NCBI RefSeq assembly: GCF_900141835.1
Contig: NZ_FQZD01000015.1
Span: 34,035 to 98,034, forward strand
Origin: Propionispora hippei DSM 15287
Lineage (GTDB): Bacteria > Bacillota > Negativicutes > Propionisporales > Propionisporaceae
Length of the DNA: 64,000 nucleotides
Reading direction: 5' to 3'
Below, piece after piece: positions 7,683 through 16,865 of this stretch. The notes under the pieces are model-generated. The model was given only the letters and a program-made list of their open reading frames with translations, made no database searches and was not told the DNA's origin. The first letter of the stretch is position 1. Each line of letters begins with the position of its first letter. The position numbers and the translations under genes are program-made.

Positions 7683-8692
7683 ACCGGATCACTCCCGTTG
7701 GCTTGGATTAGGTTGACATACAGTCCGGTCACCCGGATCGACTCTTCCATGCTTTTGGAACTGGCCAGACCCTTGCCGGCAATGTCGAAGGCCGTGCCGT
7801 GGTCGACCGAGGTGCGGACGAAAGGCAGTCCGACGGTTACGCTGACCGTCCGGGCCAGATCGTGCACCTTGGCGGCAATATGGCCCTGATCATGGTAGAG
7901 CGACAGGACGGCATCGCACTGGTCGATGTCAAAGAGGCGGAAAATCGAATCGGCCGGAATGGGGCCCATGGCCCGGATGCCCTTTTCCTGAGCGGTTTTA
8001 ACCGCCGGGGCCAGTGCCGTCATTTCCTCGTCGCCGCACAGGCCCTGCTCGCCGCCGTGGGGGTTGAGCGCAGCCACTGCCAGGCGGGCATTGGGCAGGC
8101 CCAGCCGTTTCATGGCGACCGCACAATTTTCGATAAAGGGCAGCACATTTTCATAGGTGACATACTGGCAGGCTTTTAAGAGGGACAGATGGCGGCTGAG
8201 GAAGAAAATCCGCATTTTATTGACATGAAACATGGTGACCGCCTTGGGTGAGTCGGTCAGACCGGTAAACATTTCGGTGTGGCCGATATAAGGTATGCCA
8301 GCCTGGTGGATAGCCTCCTTCTGGATCGGGGCAGTGGCAACACCGTCAATTTTTTTGTCCAGCGCCAGGGCAATGGCTGTTTTGATATAGTCGTAGGCAG
8401 CCTGACCGGCGGTGGCGCTGATGACGCCGAAGGGCACCGCGTCGGGCTGTACATTGTCGATATCCAGCACGTCAAGAGTGCCGGAGCGGTAGATACCGTT
8501 CGCCGGAGCGGCGACAGCCTGCATGGTCAGTTGGCTGTTGGTGACGAGCAAGGCCCGTTCAACGATTTTTTTGCTGCCGATAATGAGCGGGCGAACCTGC
8601 TGGTAGATGTCCGGGTTGGCCAGCGAGCGGACGACGATTTCCGGGCCGATACCCGCCGGATCGCCGATGGTGATGCCGATAAGTGGACGCAT
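7679..8692 (-). CDS. pdxA2: PdxA2-type 4-phospho-D-threonate/erythronate dehydrogenase
   Basis: This 337-residue member of the PdxA family has GDPAGIGPEIVV at the N-terminus, IGHTEMF, the metal-binding LNPHGGEQG with His, YHDQGHIAAKV, and TSVDHGTAFDIAGKG. In biosynthesis PdxA oxidises 4-phosphohydroxythreonine. Next to a DUF1537 kinase, PdxA2 paralogues instead oxidise and decarboxylate 4-phospho-D-threonate or -erythronate to dihydroxyacetone phosphate with NAD(P). That catabolic role is favoured here by the kinase directly upstream and a carbohydrate-acid transporter. AAAGGAG lies about ten bases before the ATG. Confidence 0.88.
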   Translation of the reverse strand: MRPLIGITIGDPAGIGPEIVVRSLANPDIYQQVRPLIIGSKKIVERALLVTNSQLTMQAVAAPANGIYRSGTLDVLDIDNVQPDAVPFGVISATAGQAAYDYIKTAIALALDKKIDGVATAPIQKEAIHQAGIPYIGHTEMFTGLTDSPKAVTMFHVNKMRIFFLSRHLSLLKACQYVTYENVLPFIENCAVAMKRLGLPNARLAVAALNPHGGEQGLCGDEEMTALAPAVKTAQEKGIRAMGPIPADSIFRLFDIDQCDAVLSLYHDQGHIAAKVHDLARTVSVTVGLPFVRTSVDHGTAFDIAGKGLASSKSMEESIRVTGLYVNLIQANGSDPV

Positions 8693-8754
8693 GGGGAAAA
8701 CACTCCTTTATTGTCAGACAAGCGCCGCCGGACAGGCTGGCGGCCGCTTGCGGT

Positions 8755-10056
8755 TTAATAGTTTAACAGATATTTGGTGCAGACCATCACGGTGTTGGTT
8801 TCGCCGATCAGGCCGCCCTTGGTAATGAGGGCGATGCCGTGCAGCGGGCCGCCGACCAGGGTGCCGAAGGAAATGTGCGGCTGGACCTCATCGATCAGTT
8901 CAATGGCTTCGACCTGGCTTTCGCGGCAGAAGGCTACTGTCATATCGCCGCCGGTCAGATAGATGCCTTTTAAGTAATTCATTCCCGGCTGCAGGGCTTT
9001 GCGGGCGATGCGGGCCAGGCCATAGGTGATGCGCCGGGCAATGTCGTCCTGGGTGATGCCCCGTTTATGGGCTTCGGCCTTAATGTCGATTAAAAACTCC
9101 TTATTGCCGGCGGCCCGCAGTCCGAACACATCATTACACTGGCTGATTTCCCATATTTCGCGGGCGATGACTTCTTCCACCGGCTGCTCCCCGTCGGAAT
9201 CGAGGAAGTGACGGATATCCACGTCGATAATGTGGGCCTGACATTCATTCTGCAAATAGGCTAATTGGCTGCGGGTCAGGTCGGAGGCACTGGCGGCGAC
9301 GATAAACACCTTGCCGGCTTTTTTCCGGGTGACCCGCTGTTTGCCCAGGTAGGCCAGTTCGCAGGCCTTTTGAGTGAACGGGCCGGGGTCTACGGCAAAC
9401 CAGGGAACCTGCAGGCGGTTAATGCCCTCAGCAATCGCGCCGATATCGGCAAAAGTGATGGCGTCAAACAGCAGGATGCGTGCGCCCTGTTCGATTTGCC
9501 GGCGGGCTGCCGCGGTAATGGCCTCGCTGCCCTGCAGCGTGACCGACAGGGGGATAAGGCCTTGTGGCAAGGCTGTCTGGGTGCTGATTTCCTCACTCAG
9601 CGCGCTGCTGTGTACCGGCTTGACCGGATCGCTGCCGGCCGGGGTTTTATGGACCGGTATGCCGTTGACCAATTGGTAGCCGCCGACGACCATGCGTCCC
9701 GAAGCCGGATAGACGGCCACGACACAGGCAATGGCGTTGTCCGGCAGGGCGTCCATCATGCCCTCGATTTCGGCACCCAGATTGCCCCGGATGGTGCTGT
9801 CGATCCGTTTGGAAAAGCGGGTAATCCCGCGTTGCAGCAATTGTCCGGTGCATTCCCGGATGCGCTCGTATGCTTCAGCAGGGTCCAGGGTGCGGCTGGA
9901 GGCGTTGACAACAATGGCGTCATAGTCCTGGAGGGGGAATTTTCCAATGGTGCCATGCTCGATAGTGGTCAATGTACGGAAATAGCTATTGGTCAGCAGG
10001 ACGCCTGCCGTATTGGCGCCGGTTAAATCATCAGCAATGACTGCCCACTCGGCCAT
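8755..10056 (-). CDS. dtnK: Four-carbon acid sugar kinase family protein (DUF1537), probable D-threonate kinase
   Basis: This 433-residue protein has the two DUF1537 lobes: the N-terminal substrate-binding half starts AVIADDLTGANTAGVLL and includes SKRIDSTIRGNLGAEI; the C-terminal nucleotide-binding half has YLTGGDMTVAFC and GGPLHGIALITKGGLIGE. Family members phosphorylate four-carbon acid sugars at O-4. Combined with a PdxA2 gene and no class II aldolase, the known pathway is D-threonate (or D-erythronate) to its 4-phosphate and then dihydroxyacetone phosphate. The ATG has AAGGAGAG upstream and lies within the last 26 bases of the transporter gene. Sugar specificity cannot be read from sequence. 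Confidence 0.85.
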   Translation of the reverse strand: MAEWAVIADDLTGANTAGVLLTNSYFRTLTTIEHGTIGKFPLQDYDAIVVNASSRTLDPAEAYERIRECTGQLLQRGITRFSKRIDSTIRGNLGAEIEGMMDALPDNAIACVVAVYPASGRMVVGGYQLVNGIPVHKTPAGSDPVKPVHSSALSEEISTQTALPQGLIPLSVTLQGSEAITAAARRQIEQGARILLFDAITFADIGAIAEGINRLQVPWFAVDPGPFTQKACELAYLGKQRVTRKKAGKVFIVAASASDLTRSQLAYLQNECQAHIIDVDIRHFLDSDGEQPVEEVIAREIWEISQCNDVFGLRAAGNKEFLIDIKAEAHKRGITQDDIARRITYGLARIARKALQPGMNYLKGIYLTGGDMTVAFCRESQVEAIELIDEVQPHISFGTLVGGPLHGIALITKGGLIGETNTVMVCTKYLLNY

Positions 10057-11365
10057 GTTGTATCTCTCCTTGCGTTTTCTTAATTTCTACCGGTTCATCC
10101 AGAGTCAGAATGATTAGGAAGCCGATAATCGCCGCCAAACCGAAATAGGTAAAGACAAAGTCGTAGGTTTGGAATTTGTCCAGCAGGGCGCCGGCGATCA
10201 TGGGAGAAAAGAAGCCGCCCAGATTGCCGCCGCTATTGACCAAGGCGATAGCTATTGGATAGGTGCTGCCTGTGGTAAGGCCCATCGGGTAGGCGGTAAA
10301 GGCCGGCCAGCCTACATTAAGCAGGAACCCGGTCATAAACAGGGCGGCCGAAACGGCGGTGGAGCTTTCTGGCAGATTGACCATAACCGCCATCATCAGG
10401 CAGGTGGACAGCGCTGTCAGCAGCATGGTCGGTTTGCGGCGTTTGTGCAGCAGCTTGTCGGAAATCCAGCCGCCCAGGATGGAACCGATCAGCCCGCCCA
10501 CCCACGGCGCGGCGGCGACAAAGCCCATCTTGAGGAAAGAGTAATGCTTGGCGTTGACCAGATAGGAAGGAATCCAGGTCATTAAGCCATAGAGCACGCT
10601 GACCATCATAAAGTAGGCCAGGCAGTTGCCCCAGATATTCCAGGAGGTGAAAATATTCTTTCTATTTTCAATTTTTGCAATATTCTTAGCCCGAATCAGC
10701 TTATCCAGCCAGCCCAGTGACACGGCCTCTGCCTGCTTGACCGTGGCAGTCTCGCCGGCTCCCTGAATATAGCGGGCCTCCTGTTCGTTCACATAGGGGC
10801 TTTCGGCCGGCTTGTTGCGCACCAGCAGATACCAGATGACCGCCATAGCAAAGCCCGGCAGCGAGAAGGTGTAGAAGATGGTGCGCCAGCCGAATTCGGT
10901 GGCGATCCAGACGCACAGCGGCGGAATGACAATGGGGGCAAACATGGTGGAAGCGATGTAGAAACCGACACCGGTGGCCTTTTCCTTCGGCGGAAACCAG
11001 TTGTTGATAGTAGAGGTCAGACCGACTGGCGTGGGGCCTTCAAAAATGCCCAGCCCCAGGCGGAACCATTTGATGGCGGCCACCGACTGGGCAGTGCCGA
11101 TCAAATAGGTAAACAGGGAAAAGCCCAAAATCGAAGCCGGCACTATGCCGCGGGCGCCGAATTTACTGAGCCAGAAGCCTGCCGGTATTTGGCTGATGGC
11201 ATAGCCCAGGAAAAAGAAACTGGCAATGGAACCGGCCTCAAAATTGTTAAAGTGAAATTCTTTCTGGATAAAAGGCAAGGCTACGCCGATATTGCTGCGG
11301 TCGGCAAAATTGATCGCATAGGTAACAAAGATAATGGCTAGAACAACCCAACGGAATCGACTCAT
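10031..11365 (-). CDS. MFS transporter, anion:cation symporter family (sugar acid uptake)
   Basis: This 444-residue membrane protein resembles GarP/GudP/ExuT-type hexuronate and aldarate symporters: FRWVVLAIIFVTYAINFADRSNIGVALPFIQKEF in helix 1, IPAGFWLSKFGARG in the 2-3 loop, and GPTPVGLTSTINNWFPPKEKATGVG after helix 4. It should import the acid sugar used by the kinase and dehydrogenase encoded just downstream. GGAGGAG precedes the ATG. Its 3' end overlaps the kinase start by 26 bases, which ties transport and phosphorylation together. Confidence 0.87.
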   Translation of the reverse strand: MSRFRWVVLAIIFVTYAINFADRSNIGVALPFIQKEFHFNNFEAGSIASFFFLGYAISQIPAGFWLSKFGARGIVPASILGFSLFTYLIGTAQSVAAIKWFRLGLGIFEGPTPVGLTSTINNWFPPKEKATGVGFYIASTMFAPIVIPPLCVWIATEFGWRTIFYTFSLPGFAMAVIWYLLVRNKPAESPYVNEQEARYIQGAGETATVKQAEAVSLGWLDKLIRAKNIAKIENRKNIFTSWNIWGNCLAYFMMVSVLYGLMTWIPSYLVNAKHYSFLKMGFVAAAPWVGGLIGSILGGWISDKLLHKRRKPTMLLTALSTCLMMAVMVNLPESSTAVSAALFMTGFLLNVGWPAFTAYPMGLTTGSTYPIAIALVNSGGNLGGFFSPMIAGALLDKFQTYDFVFTYFGLAAIIGFLIILTLDEPVEIKKTQGEIQHGRVGSHC

Positions 11366-11428
11366 CTAAACTCCTCCTCACAATATAGGTTGACAGGGGG
11401 AGCTATGCTGTTCTTGCTGTCCGGACGG

Positions 11429-12406
11429 TTATACTTTTTTGACCAGCAGGGCTTTTCTGGTTTTCTGCAGGTTGTTGAGGAACATGTCTTTTTTCAGCAT
11501 GGCGACACTGACATAGAGCACATCCAGGAGATAAATCTGGGCAATCAGGTTTTCCATGGACTCGCTGCGGTACATGGATTCCTGGGAAGTGGTAATCAGC
11601 TTAAGCTCGCAGGTCTTGGCCAAGGGCGAGCCGGCCCGGCTGGTCAGGGCCACGGTGGTGGCGCCGGCCTGTTTGGCCTGGCGCATGGCATCAAGGACAT
11701 CCTTGCTGCTGCCGGCGGTGCTGATACCGATAGCCACATCGCCCGGCTTGAGCAGCGAGGCGTACATGGACTGCAGGTGACTGTCCTGGGGAACCCGGAC
11801 ATCCAGCCCCAGACGGAAAAATTTGTTGAGCGCGCTTTGCGCCGCTACACCGGCATTGCCCATGCCATAAATGTCTACCCGGCCGGTAACGGCCAGGGCG
11901 TCGACCACCCGTTTGACTTGCTGCATGTCGACATTCTGGCGGGTAAAATGAATGGAAGCGATATGAGATTCCGCCAGTTTGGTCGCTATGTCGGGAATTT
12001 GGTCGGTTTCGCCGATTTCTTCATGAATGTTCTCCAACGGTTTAATAAAGGTCCGGGATAAAGCCAGCTTTAGCTCCTGATAACCGGACAGGCCAATGGT
12101 TTTGCAGAGATGGGTTACCGTAAACTGGCTTACCTGACATTGGTCGGCCAGTTCGGCGATACTTAACAGGACTACGCTTTTCGGATTCTTGAGCACGTAA
12201 TCCGCCACCAGTTTAGTCTGTCGGCCTAAAGCATGGTACCTTTCCGTTAGTTGAGCCAGGACCTGGTTGGTTGCCGCCTCTGTATGGGAATCGTGCTGGT
12301 CGGCTCCATCCGTGCTGGTTGCTGCCTCGCTAACGGATTCTTTGGCCGGACACGATGCGTTAGTAAGGTTGAAAGCGTCGCTCTCCTGCGAACGTGGATG
12401 AGTCAT
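11429..12406 (-). CDS. RpiR/MurR family regulator of the acid-sugar operon
   Basis: This protein has an unusual polar, low-complexity N-terminal tail of about 45 residues, an RpiR helix-turn-helix (SIAELADQCQVSQFTVTHLCKTIGLSGYQEL), and a C-terminal SIS sugar-phosphate-binding domain (VDIYGMGNAGVAAQ, GDVAIGISTAGSSKDVLDAM, ALTSRAGSPLAK). Such proteins sense a phosphorylated sugar and control adjacent catabolic genes. I place the start at the ATG at 12406, which has AAAGGAGCGG at good spacing, rather than an upstream TTG at 12442. It is the first gene of the minus-strand operon. A duplicated AT-rich palindrome lies just upstream and is the probable operator. Confidence 0.88.
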   Translation of the reverse strand: MTHPRSQESDAFNLTNASCPAKESVSEAATSTDGADQHDSHTEAATNQVLAQLTERYHALGRQTKLVADYVLKNPKSVVLLSIAELADQCQVSQFTVTHLCKTIGLSGYQELKLALSRTFIKPLENIHEEIGETDQIPDIATKLAESHIASIHFTRQNVDMQQVKRVVDALAVTGRVDIYGMGNAGVAAQSALNKFFRLGLDVRVPQDSHLQSMYASLLKPGDVAIGISTAGSSKDVLDAMRQAKQAGATTVALTSRAGSPLAKTCELKLITTSQESMYRSESMENLIAQIYLLDVLYVSVAMLKKDMFLNNLQKTRKALLVKKV

Positions 12407-12448
12407 CGTAACCGCTCCTTTTTTGGTAGAATTATCTAACAATTTTGA

Positions 12449-12505
12449 TTATATTATATAATATTATATAAGTCAATATAATAATTTATATTATATAATA
12501 TTATA
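12449..12505. promoter_or_regulatory. Two identical AT-rich palindromes, candidate RpiR operator
   Basis: The 14-bp perfect palindrome ATATTATATAATAT occurs at 12451-12464 and again at 12488-12501, inside a longer shared 20-bp stretch, with centres 37 bp apart (about 3.5 helical turns). It lies between the divergent regulator and the FliB-like gene, so it could control either or both. The run also contains many possible -10 boxes. Confidence 0.55.
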
Positions 12506-12590
12506 AAAATAGACATCGGTGCAGGAAAAAAGCCCAGCCGGGCGGCAGGAGACGGCGCTTAACGGAGAGAATTTAATAGCAGCTTTAATA

Positions 12591-13571
12591 ATGGAAGAAA
12601 CGCTTAGGAAACAGGTGATGTGTTTGTACCTCTATACAAGTCTTTGCCAATCCTTTGCCTGTGGCATGTGCGGCCGCTGCTGCCGTAACGACTGGCTGGT
12701 GAGTGTCGATGAAGCTACCTATGTCCGCAGCCGGACGCTATTTTGTCAAACAGGGCGGCAGGCGGAATTTGAGCAGGCCTTTGTGCCGCTGACCGGAACA
12801 AGGCAAGCCGGCGAGTACGCCTATATTGCCAAACGGGATGGTGGAGCCTGCTGGTTTTTGGGCGGGGAAAATCTTTGCCGTTTGCAGCGTGAAGCCGGTC
12901 ATGGCTTTTTGGATACCGTATGCCAGACCTTTCCCCGTTATCCGATGAGCACCGCCCGGGGGCTGGAACTGACGCTCAGTTTTAGCTGTTCCCGGGTGGT
13001 GGAGCTGGCCTGCCAGACCGACCGGCTGGAGGTGCTGCGCCGCGACAGCCCGCCCTTTACCGTCGCGCCCGACGCCGTGGTGCTGACCGTGCACCCGCAG
13101 CAGCGGCCGGCCAGCGATCCGCTTCATTATTACTTCGAGATCGAGCAGCACCTGCTGGACATTTTGCAGTGGCGCGGTGCCCCGCTTAGCCATCGCCTGC
13201 GGCTGCTGGCTGATACCGTTACGGCGCTGCAGCGCCTGGCAGGCGCCGAAGCGCTGGGTGAGCAGCTTACCCGGCTGCTGTACCGCAATTACGACTATAT
13301 GGATGCCGCCGGTGACAGCAGCGGGACTGACTATGGCCCGGCAGAACGGCTATGTGAACACTTCCTGGTCAATCTGGTATTTAAGAAGCCCTTTTATTTG
13401 TATGGCTGGCAGGAAAGCCTGAAACTGCTCAGGCTAATAGAGGATAAACTCGAACGGACGCGCGCCACGGCGGCGGACCAACTGGCGGAGGTGCGGGAAC
13501 AGGTTATGGCCATAGAAAGCAGCTACTGTCACAACCGGCAGGCGCTGTACCAACTGCTGGCCCGCCCTTAA
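12591..13571 (+). CDS. YkgJ/FliB-like cysteine-cluster protein
   Basis: The protein has two cysteine clusters: FACGMCGRCCRNDW near the N-terminus and, after GENLCRLQ, VCQTFPRYPMS with later SFSCSRVVELAC. This is the arrangement of the YkgJ-type metal-cluster family that includes flagellin lysine-N-methylase FliB. FliB methylates lysines of flagellin, but no flagellar genes lie here, so only the family is supported. The start is unsure: GTG at 12519 has no ribosome site; ATG at 12591 gives MEETLRK; ATG at 12618 has AGGA upstream. It is divergent from the RpiR operon and may share its AT-rich control region. Confidence 0.6.
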   Translation: MEETLRKQVMCLYLYTSLCQSFACGMCGRCCRNDWLVSVDEATYVRSRTLFCQTGRQAEFEQAFVPLTGTRQAGEYAYIAKRDGGACWFLGGENLCRLQREAGHGFLDTVCQTFPRYPMSTARGLELTLSFSCSRVVELACQTDRLEVLRRDSPPFTVAPDAVVLTVHPQQRPASDPLHYYFEIEQHLLDILQWRGAPLSHRLRLLADTVTALQRLAGAEALGEQLTRLLYRNYDYMDAAGDSSGTDYGPAERLCEHFLVNLVFKKPFYLYGWQESLKLLRLIEDKLERTRATAADQLAEVREQVMAIESSYCHNRQALYQLLARP

Positions 13572-13586
13572 GAAGAAAAACAAAAG

Positions 13587-13619
13587 GGAGCAGAACACGC
13601 TTATAGCGCGTTCTGCTCC
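13587..13619. terminator. Bidirectional terminator between convergent genes
   Basis: GGAGCAGAACACGC (13587-13600) pairs with GCGCGTTCTGCTCC (13606-13619). It is flanked by A-rich and T-rich sequence on its two sides and serves the FliB-like gene and the convergent pflA. Confidence 0.8.
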
Positions 13620-13638
13620 TTGTTTGTAAGCTGGGAAA

Positions 13639-14361
13639 TTACAATACGGTAAGGCCTCTTGATTGCAAATAGCCGGTAGCCCGTTCTGTCTCCTGGTCGG
13701 TGGCTGACGGAATACCAGTCAGCGCATAAGGGCGGTTAAGTTGTTCCCATTTTTCACAGCCCATCGTATGGTAGGGCAGCAGCTCGACTGTTGGCTGGTT
13801 GGGCAGCGCCGTGATGATGCCGGTCAGCAGGCCCAGTTCCTCCGGAGTATCGGTCAGGCGGGGGATCAGCACGTAGCGGACCACCAGGCGGCTGGACTGC
13901 AGCGAGGTGTAGTGGAGATTAGCCAGAATGAAGCGGTGGTCAGTGCCGGTTAACCGGTGGTGCAGCCGTGGGCTGGCCGCTTTCAGGCCGAACTGCACCA
14001 TATTGGTGTGGGTGAGGACGGCTGCCAGATTTTCCGGCGGACAATGGCCGGAGGTATCCAGCAGGGTATGCAAGCCGGCGGCTTGAGCTGCCTTAAACAA
14101 GGCGGCGACAAAGCCGGGCTGCAGCAGCGGTTCACCGCCGCTGACCGTAAGACCCCCGCCGGACGATTGGTAATAGGACCGGTAGCGGTCGATATCGGCC
14201 AGCACCTCGCCGACAGTGATAGTTTTTTCGCCCCGTTGCCAGGTATCCGGGTTGTGGCAGAAAGAGCAGCCCAGGGTGCAGCCGCTTAAAAACAGCACAT
14301 ACCGTATGCCCGGCCCGTCGACGGTGCCGAAAGTTTCAATGGAATGGTAATACCCTTGCAT
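13639..14361 (-). CDS. pflA: Pyruvate formate-lyase activating enzyme (radical SAM)
   Basis: This 240-residue radical-SAM protein has the CxxxCxxC cluster motif in GCTLGCSFCHNPDTW and the SAM-binding SGGEPLLQ. The N-terminus (YYHSIETFGTVDGPGIRYVLF) is typical of PflA. It abstracts a hydrogen to install the glycyl radical on the lyase encoded just upstream. GGAGG lies seven bases before the ATG. It is 24 bases downstream of pflB and is surely cotranscribed with it. Confidence 0.95.
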   Translation of the reverse strand: MQGYYHSIETFGTVDGPGIRYVLFLSGCTLGCSFCHNPDTWQRGEKTITVGEVLADIDRYRSYYQSSGGGLTVSGGEPLLQPGFVAALFKAAQAAGLHTLLDTSGHCPPENLAAVLTHTNMVQFGLKAASPRLHHRLTGTDHRFILANLHYTSLQSSRLVVRYVLIPRLTDTPEELGLLTGIITALPNQPTVELLPYHTMGCEKWEQLNRPYALTGIPSATDQETERATGYLQSRGLTVL

Positions 14362-14385
14362 GGCATAGCCTCCGTAAGGTATTTA

Positions 14386-16614
14386 TTATACGGCCTGATA
14401 AAAGGTGCGGCTGATAACTTCCTGCTGATGGGCCTTGCTCAGTTTGACAAAATGAACTGCATAGCCCGACACGCGGATGGTGAGCTGCGGGTACTGCTCG
14501 GGATGAGCCATGGCGTCCTCCAACAGCTCGCGGTTAAGCACATTAACGTTGATGTGGTGGCCGCCGTGCATCGCGTGGGCATCCAACAATGCCGTCAGGT
14601 TGGCAGCCCGGGCAGCCGGGGTTTTACCCAGCGCCTTCGGGACGATGGAAAAGGTGTAGGAAATGCCGTCACGGCAGTCTTCATAGGATATTTTGGCGGC
14701 CGAATTGATGGCGGCCAGGGCGCCGCGTTTTTCCCGTCCATGCATAGGGTTGGCGCCGGGGGCGAAAGCCTGGCCGGCTTTACGTCCGTCGGGGGTGGCG
14801 CCGGTCTTCTTGCCGTACATGACGTTGGAGGTGATGGTGAGGATGGACAGGGTATGTGTAGCCTTGCGATAGGTGGGGTGCTGCTTTAACAGGCGGGAGA
14901 ACTCGGCAGGCAGTTCCTTGGCGATGCTGTCGACCCGATCGTCGTCGTTGCCGAAGCAAGGGAATTCGCCTTCTACCGCAAAATCAACGGCAATGCCCCG
15001 TTCATCCCGGATCGGCCGCACCTTGGCATAACGGATGGCGCTCAGCGAATCGGCTGCTACCGACAGTCCGGCTACGCCAAAGGCCATCAGCCGCTCGACC
15101 TGGGTGTCGTGCAGGGCCATCTGGGCGCTTTCATAGGCATACTTATCATGCATGTAGTGAATGACGTTCATGGTGTTGACATACAGTCCGGCCAGCCAGG
15201 TGAGCACAGTGGAATAGTTTTGACGCACCGTCTCGTAATCCAGGTATTCGCCGTCCGCAATAGGAAGGACCGGACCGACTTGTTCGCCGGTTTTTTCATC
15301 GCGGCCGCCGTTGATAGCCAATAACAGGGCTTTGGCCAGATTAGCCCGGGCGCCGAAGAACTGCATCTGCTTGCCGACCTGCATGGCCGATACGCAGCAG
15401 GCGATGGCGTAATCGTCGCCATAGACGGGACGCATCAGATCGTCACTTTCATATTGAATGGCGCTGGTATCAATCGATACCTGGGCGCAGAATTTCTTGA
15501 AGTTTTCCGGCAGGCTGGTTGACCAGAGCACGGTTAGATTGGGTTCCGGTGAGGGGCCCAAATTGTATAAAGTATGCAGTATACGATAGGAAGTAGCCGT
15601 AACCAGCGTTCTTCCGTCCAGGCCGGTGCCGCCGATCGCTTCCGTTACCCACAGCGGGTCGCCGGCGAACAACTCATTGTATTCCGGGGTGCGCAGGTGG
15701 CGGGCCAGACGCAGCTTGATGACCAGTTGATCGATCAGCTCCTGGGCCTCTGCTTCGGTCAGCACGCCGCTTGCCAGGTCGTGTTCGATATAAATATCCA
15801 GGAAGGTCGATACCCGGCCTAAGGACATGGCGGCGCCGTTTTGTTCTTTAATGCCGGCCAGATAGCCGAAATAAAGCCATTGCACCGCTTCCCGGGCAGT
15901 TTTAGCCGGCTGACTGATGTCGAAGCCATGTTCTGCCGCCATAACCGCGATGGCCTTTAAGGCGTTGATTTGCAGGGACACTTCTTCCCGCAGCTTGATA
16001 ATGTCTTCCAGAATCGGATAAGAAGCCAGATGTGTCAGATCCTGCTGTTTGGCAGCTACCAGCCGGTCAATACCGTACAGGGCAATTCGCCGGTAATCGC
16101 CGATGATCCGGCCGCGGCCGTAGGCGTCGGGCAGCCCGGTGATAATGCCCACCTTGCGGGCCTGTTTCATTTCTTTAGTATATACATTAAATACGGCTGT
16201 ATTATGGGTGGTGGCATGGTTATGATAAATGTCACTGATGACGGGGTCCAGCTTGTGGCCGTAGGCTTCGCAAGCCTGTTCGGCCATTCGGATGCCGCCG
16301 TTGACAATGACGCTGCGCTTTAGCGGCGCGTCAGTCTGCAGGCCGACGATTGTCTCGGACTCCCGGTCAATATAGCCCGGCCGGTGCGACGTAATGCCTG
16401 ATACGACAGTGCTGTCCACGTCCAGTACACCCTGATTGTCGTGTTCGGCTTTCAATAACCGGCGGCATTCAGCCCAGACCTTTTCCGTTTTGGCCGTCGG
16501 GCCGGATAAAAAGCTGTCGTCGCCATAATAAGGCTTATAATTGCGCTGGATAAAATCACGCACATCAATCGTTTCATTCCAGGCCCCCGCCACAAAGTGT
16601 TGCCAAGCTTCCAT
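14386..16614 (-). CDS. pflB: Formate C-acetyltransferase (pyruvate formate-lyase)
   Basis: The enzyme converts pyruvate and CoA to acetyl-CoA and formate under anaerobic conditions. The Cys-Cys active site is in [15 protein letters not shown] and the glycyl-radical loop is RVSGYAVHF near the C-terminus. The start is the ATG at 16614 ([10 protein letters not shown]) with AAAGGAGGG seven bases upstream, giving 742 residues, the normal PFL length. An in-frame extension to 16821 would run through the riboswitch and is not coding. Expression should depend on the ZTP riboswitch in the leader, linking formate supply to one-carbon and purine status. Confidence 0.96.
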   Translation of the reverse strand: MEAWQHFVAGAWNETIDVRDFIQRNYKPYYGDDSFLSGPTAKTEKVWAECRRLLKAEHDNQGVLDVDSTVVSGITSHRPGYIDRESETIVGLQTDAPLKRSVIVNGGIRMAEQACEAYGHKLDPVISDIYHNHATTHNTAVFNVYTKEMKQARKVGIITGLPDAYGRGRIIGDYRRIALYGIDRLVAAKQQDLTHLASYPILEDIIKLREEVSLQINALKAIAVMAAEHGFDISQPAKTAREAVQWLYFGYLAGIKEQNGAAMSLGRVSTFLDIYIEHDLASGVLTEAEAQELIDQLVIKLRLARHLRTPEYNELFAGDPLWVTEAIGGTGLDGRTLVTATSYRILHTLYNLGPSPEPNLTVLWSTSLPENFKKFCAQVSIDTSAIQYESDDLMRPVYGDDYAIACCVSAMQVGKQMQFFGARANLAKALLLAINGGRDEKTGEQVGPVLPIADGEYLDYETVRQNYSTVLTWLAGLYVNTMNVIHYMHDKYAYESAQMALHDTQVERLMAFGVAGLSVAADSLSAIRYAKVRPIRDERGIAVDFAVEGEFPCFGNDDDRVDSIAKELPAEFSRLLKQHPTYRKATHTLSILTITSNVMYGKKTGATPDGRKAGQAFAPGANPMHGREKRGALAAINSAAKISYEDCRDGISYTFSIVPKALGKTPAARAANLTALLDAHAMHGGHHINVNVLNRELLEDAMAHPEQYPQLTIRVSGYAVHFVKLSKAHQQEVISRTFYQAV

Positions 16615-16670
16615 AAGTAAACCCTCCTTTAGATAATGATCATGCACAAAGGCGATCATTTTGTAAGAAT

Positions 16671-16716
16671 AATAAAACCGCCTGGTGCAAGAAATACAGA
16701 TATCTTGCCCAGGCGG
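16671..16716 (-). terminator. Riboswitch-controlled terminator ahead of pflB
   Basis: On the minus strand CCGCCTGGGCAAG (16716-16704) pairs with CTTGCACCAGGCGG (16691-16678), followed by TTTTATTATT. The 5' arm of this stem is the same CCGCCTGGGCA that forms the 3' half of the aptamer, so ligand binding should prevent the terminator. Confidence 0.85.
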
Positions 16717-16782
16717 TCGGCTTTCTCTCTCCAAGATACGGTCCCCTGTGGTAACCCACATCATCCGCCAGTTCCGCACCTT
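16704..16782 (-). ncRNA. ZTP riboswitch (pfl motif)
   Basis: On the minus strand the leader reads GGTGCGGAACTGGCGG, then GTGGGTTACCACAGGGG, a short linker, and AGCCGACCGCCTGGGCA. These are the conserved 5' stem-loop, the hairpin and the 3' pseudoknot half of the pfl/ZTP riboswitch class. It binds ZMP/ZTP, purine intermediates that build up when 10-formyl-tetrahydrofolate is short. The overlap with the terminator stem makes it an ON switch for pflBA. Confidence 0.92.
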
Positions 16783-16798
16783 TTTGCTGTTTGATTTC

Positions 16799-16828
16799 AT
16801 TATAAAGTAGCCGGCGTCCACTAGTCAA
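16799..16828 (-). promoter_or_regulatory. Promoter of the pflB leader
   Basis: On the minus strand, TTGACT (16828-16823) and TATAAT (16804-16799) are 18 bases apart, placing the transcript start just before the ZTP aptamer. Confidence 0.75.
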
Positions 16829-16865
16829 TATAAAATTTGTCGATCTGTGCTGCTGCAGTGGACGG

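Noticed and set aside
7679..8692. PdxA as vitamin B6 biosynthesis enzyme
   Set aside because: Adjacent DUF1537 kinase, acid-sugar transporter and RpiR regulator favour the catabolic PdxA2 role; no other pyridoxine genes are near.
11390..12061. Plus-strand reading frame inside the RpiR gene
   Set aside because: It is antisense to a clear helix-turn-helix/SIS protein and shows no family motif.
16615..16821. N-terminal extension of pyruvate formate-lyase
   Set aside because: The extra in-frame sequence is the ZTP riboswitch and its terminator; a strong ribosome site precedes the ATG at 16614.
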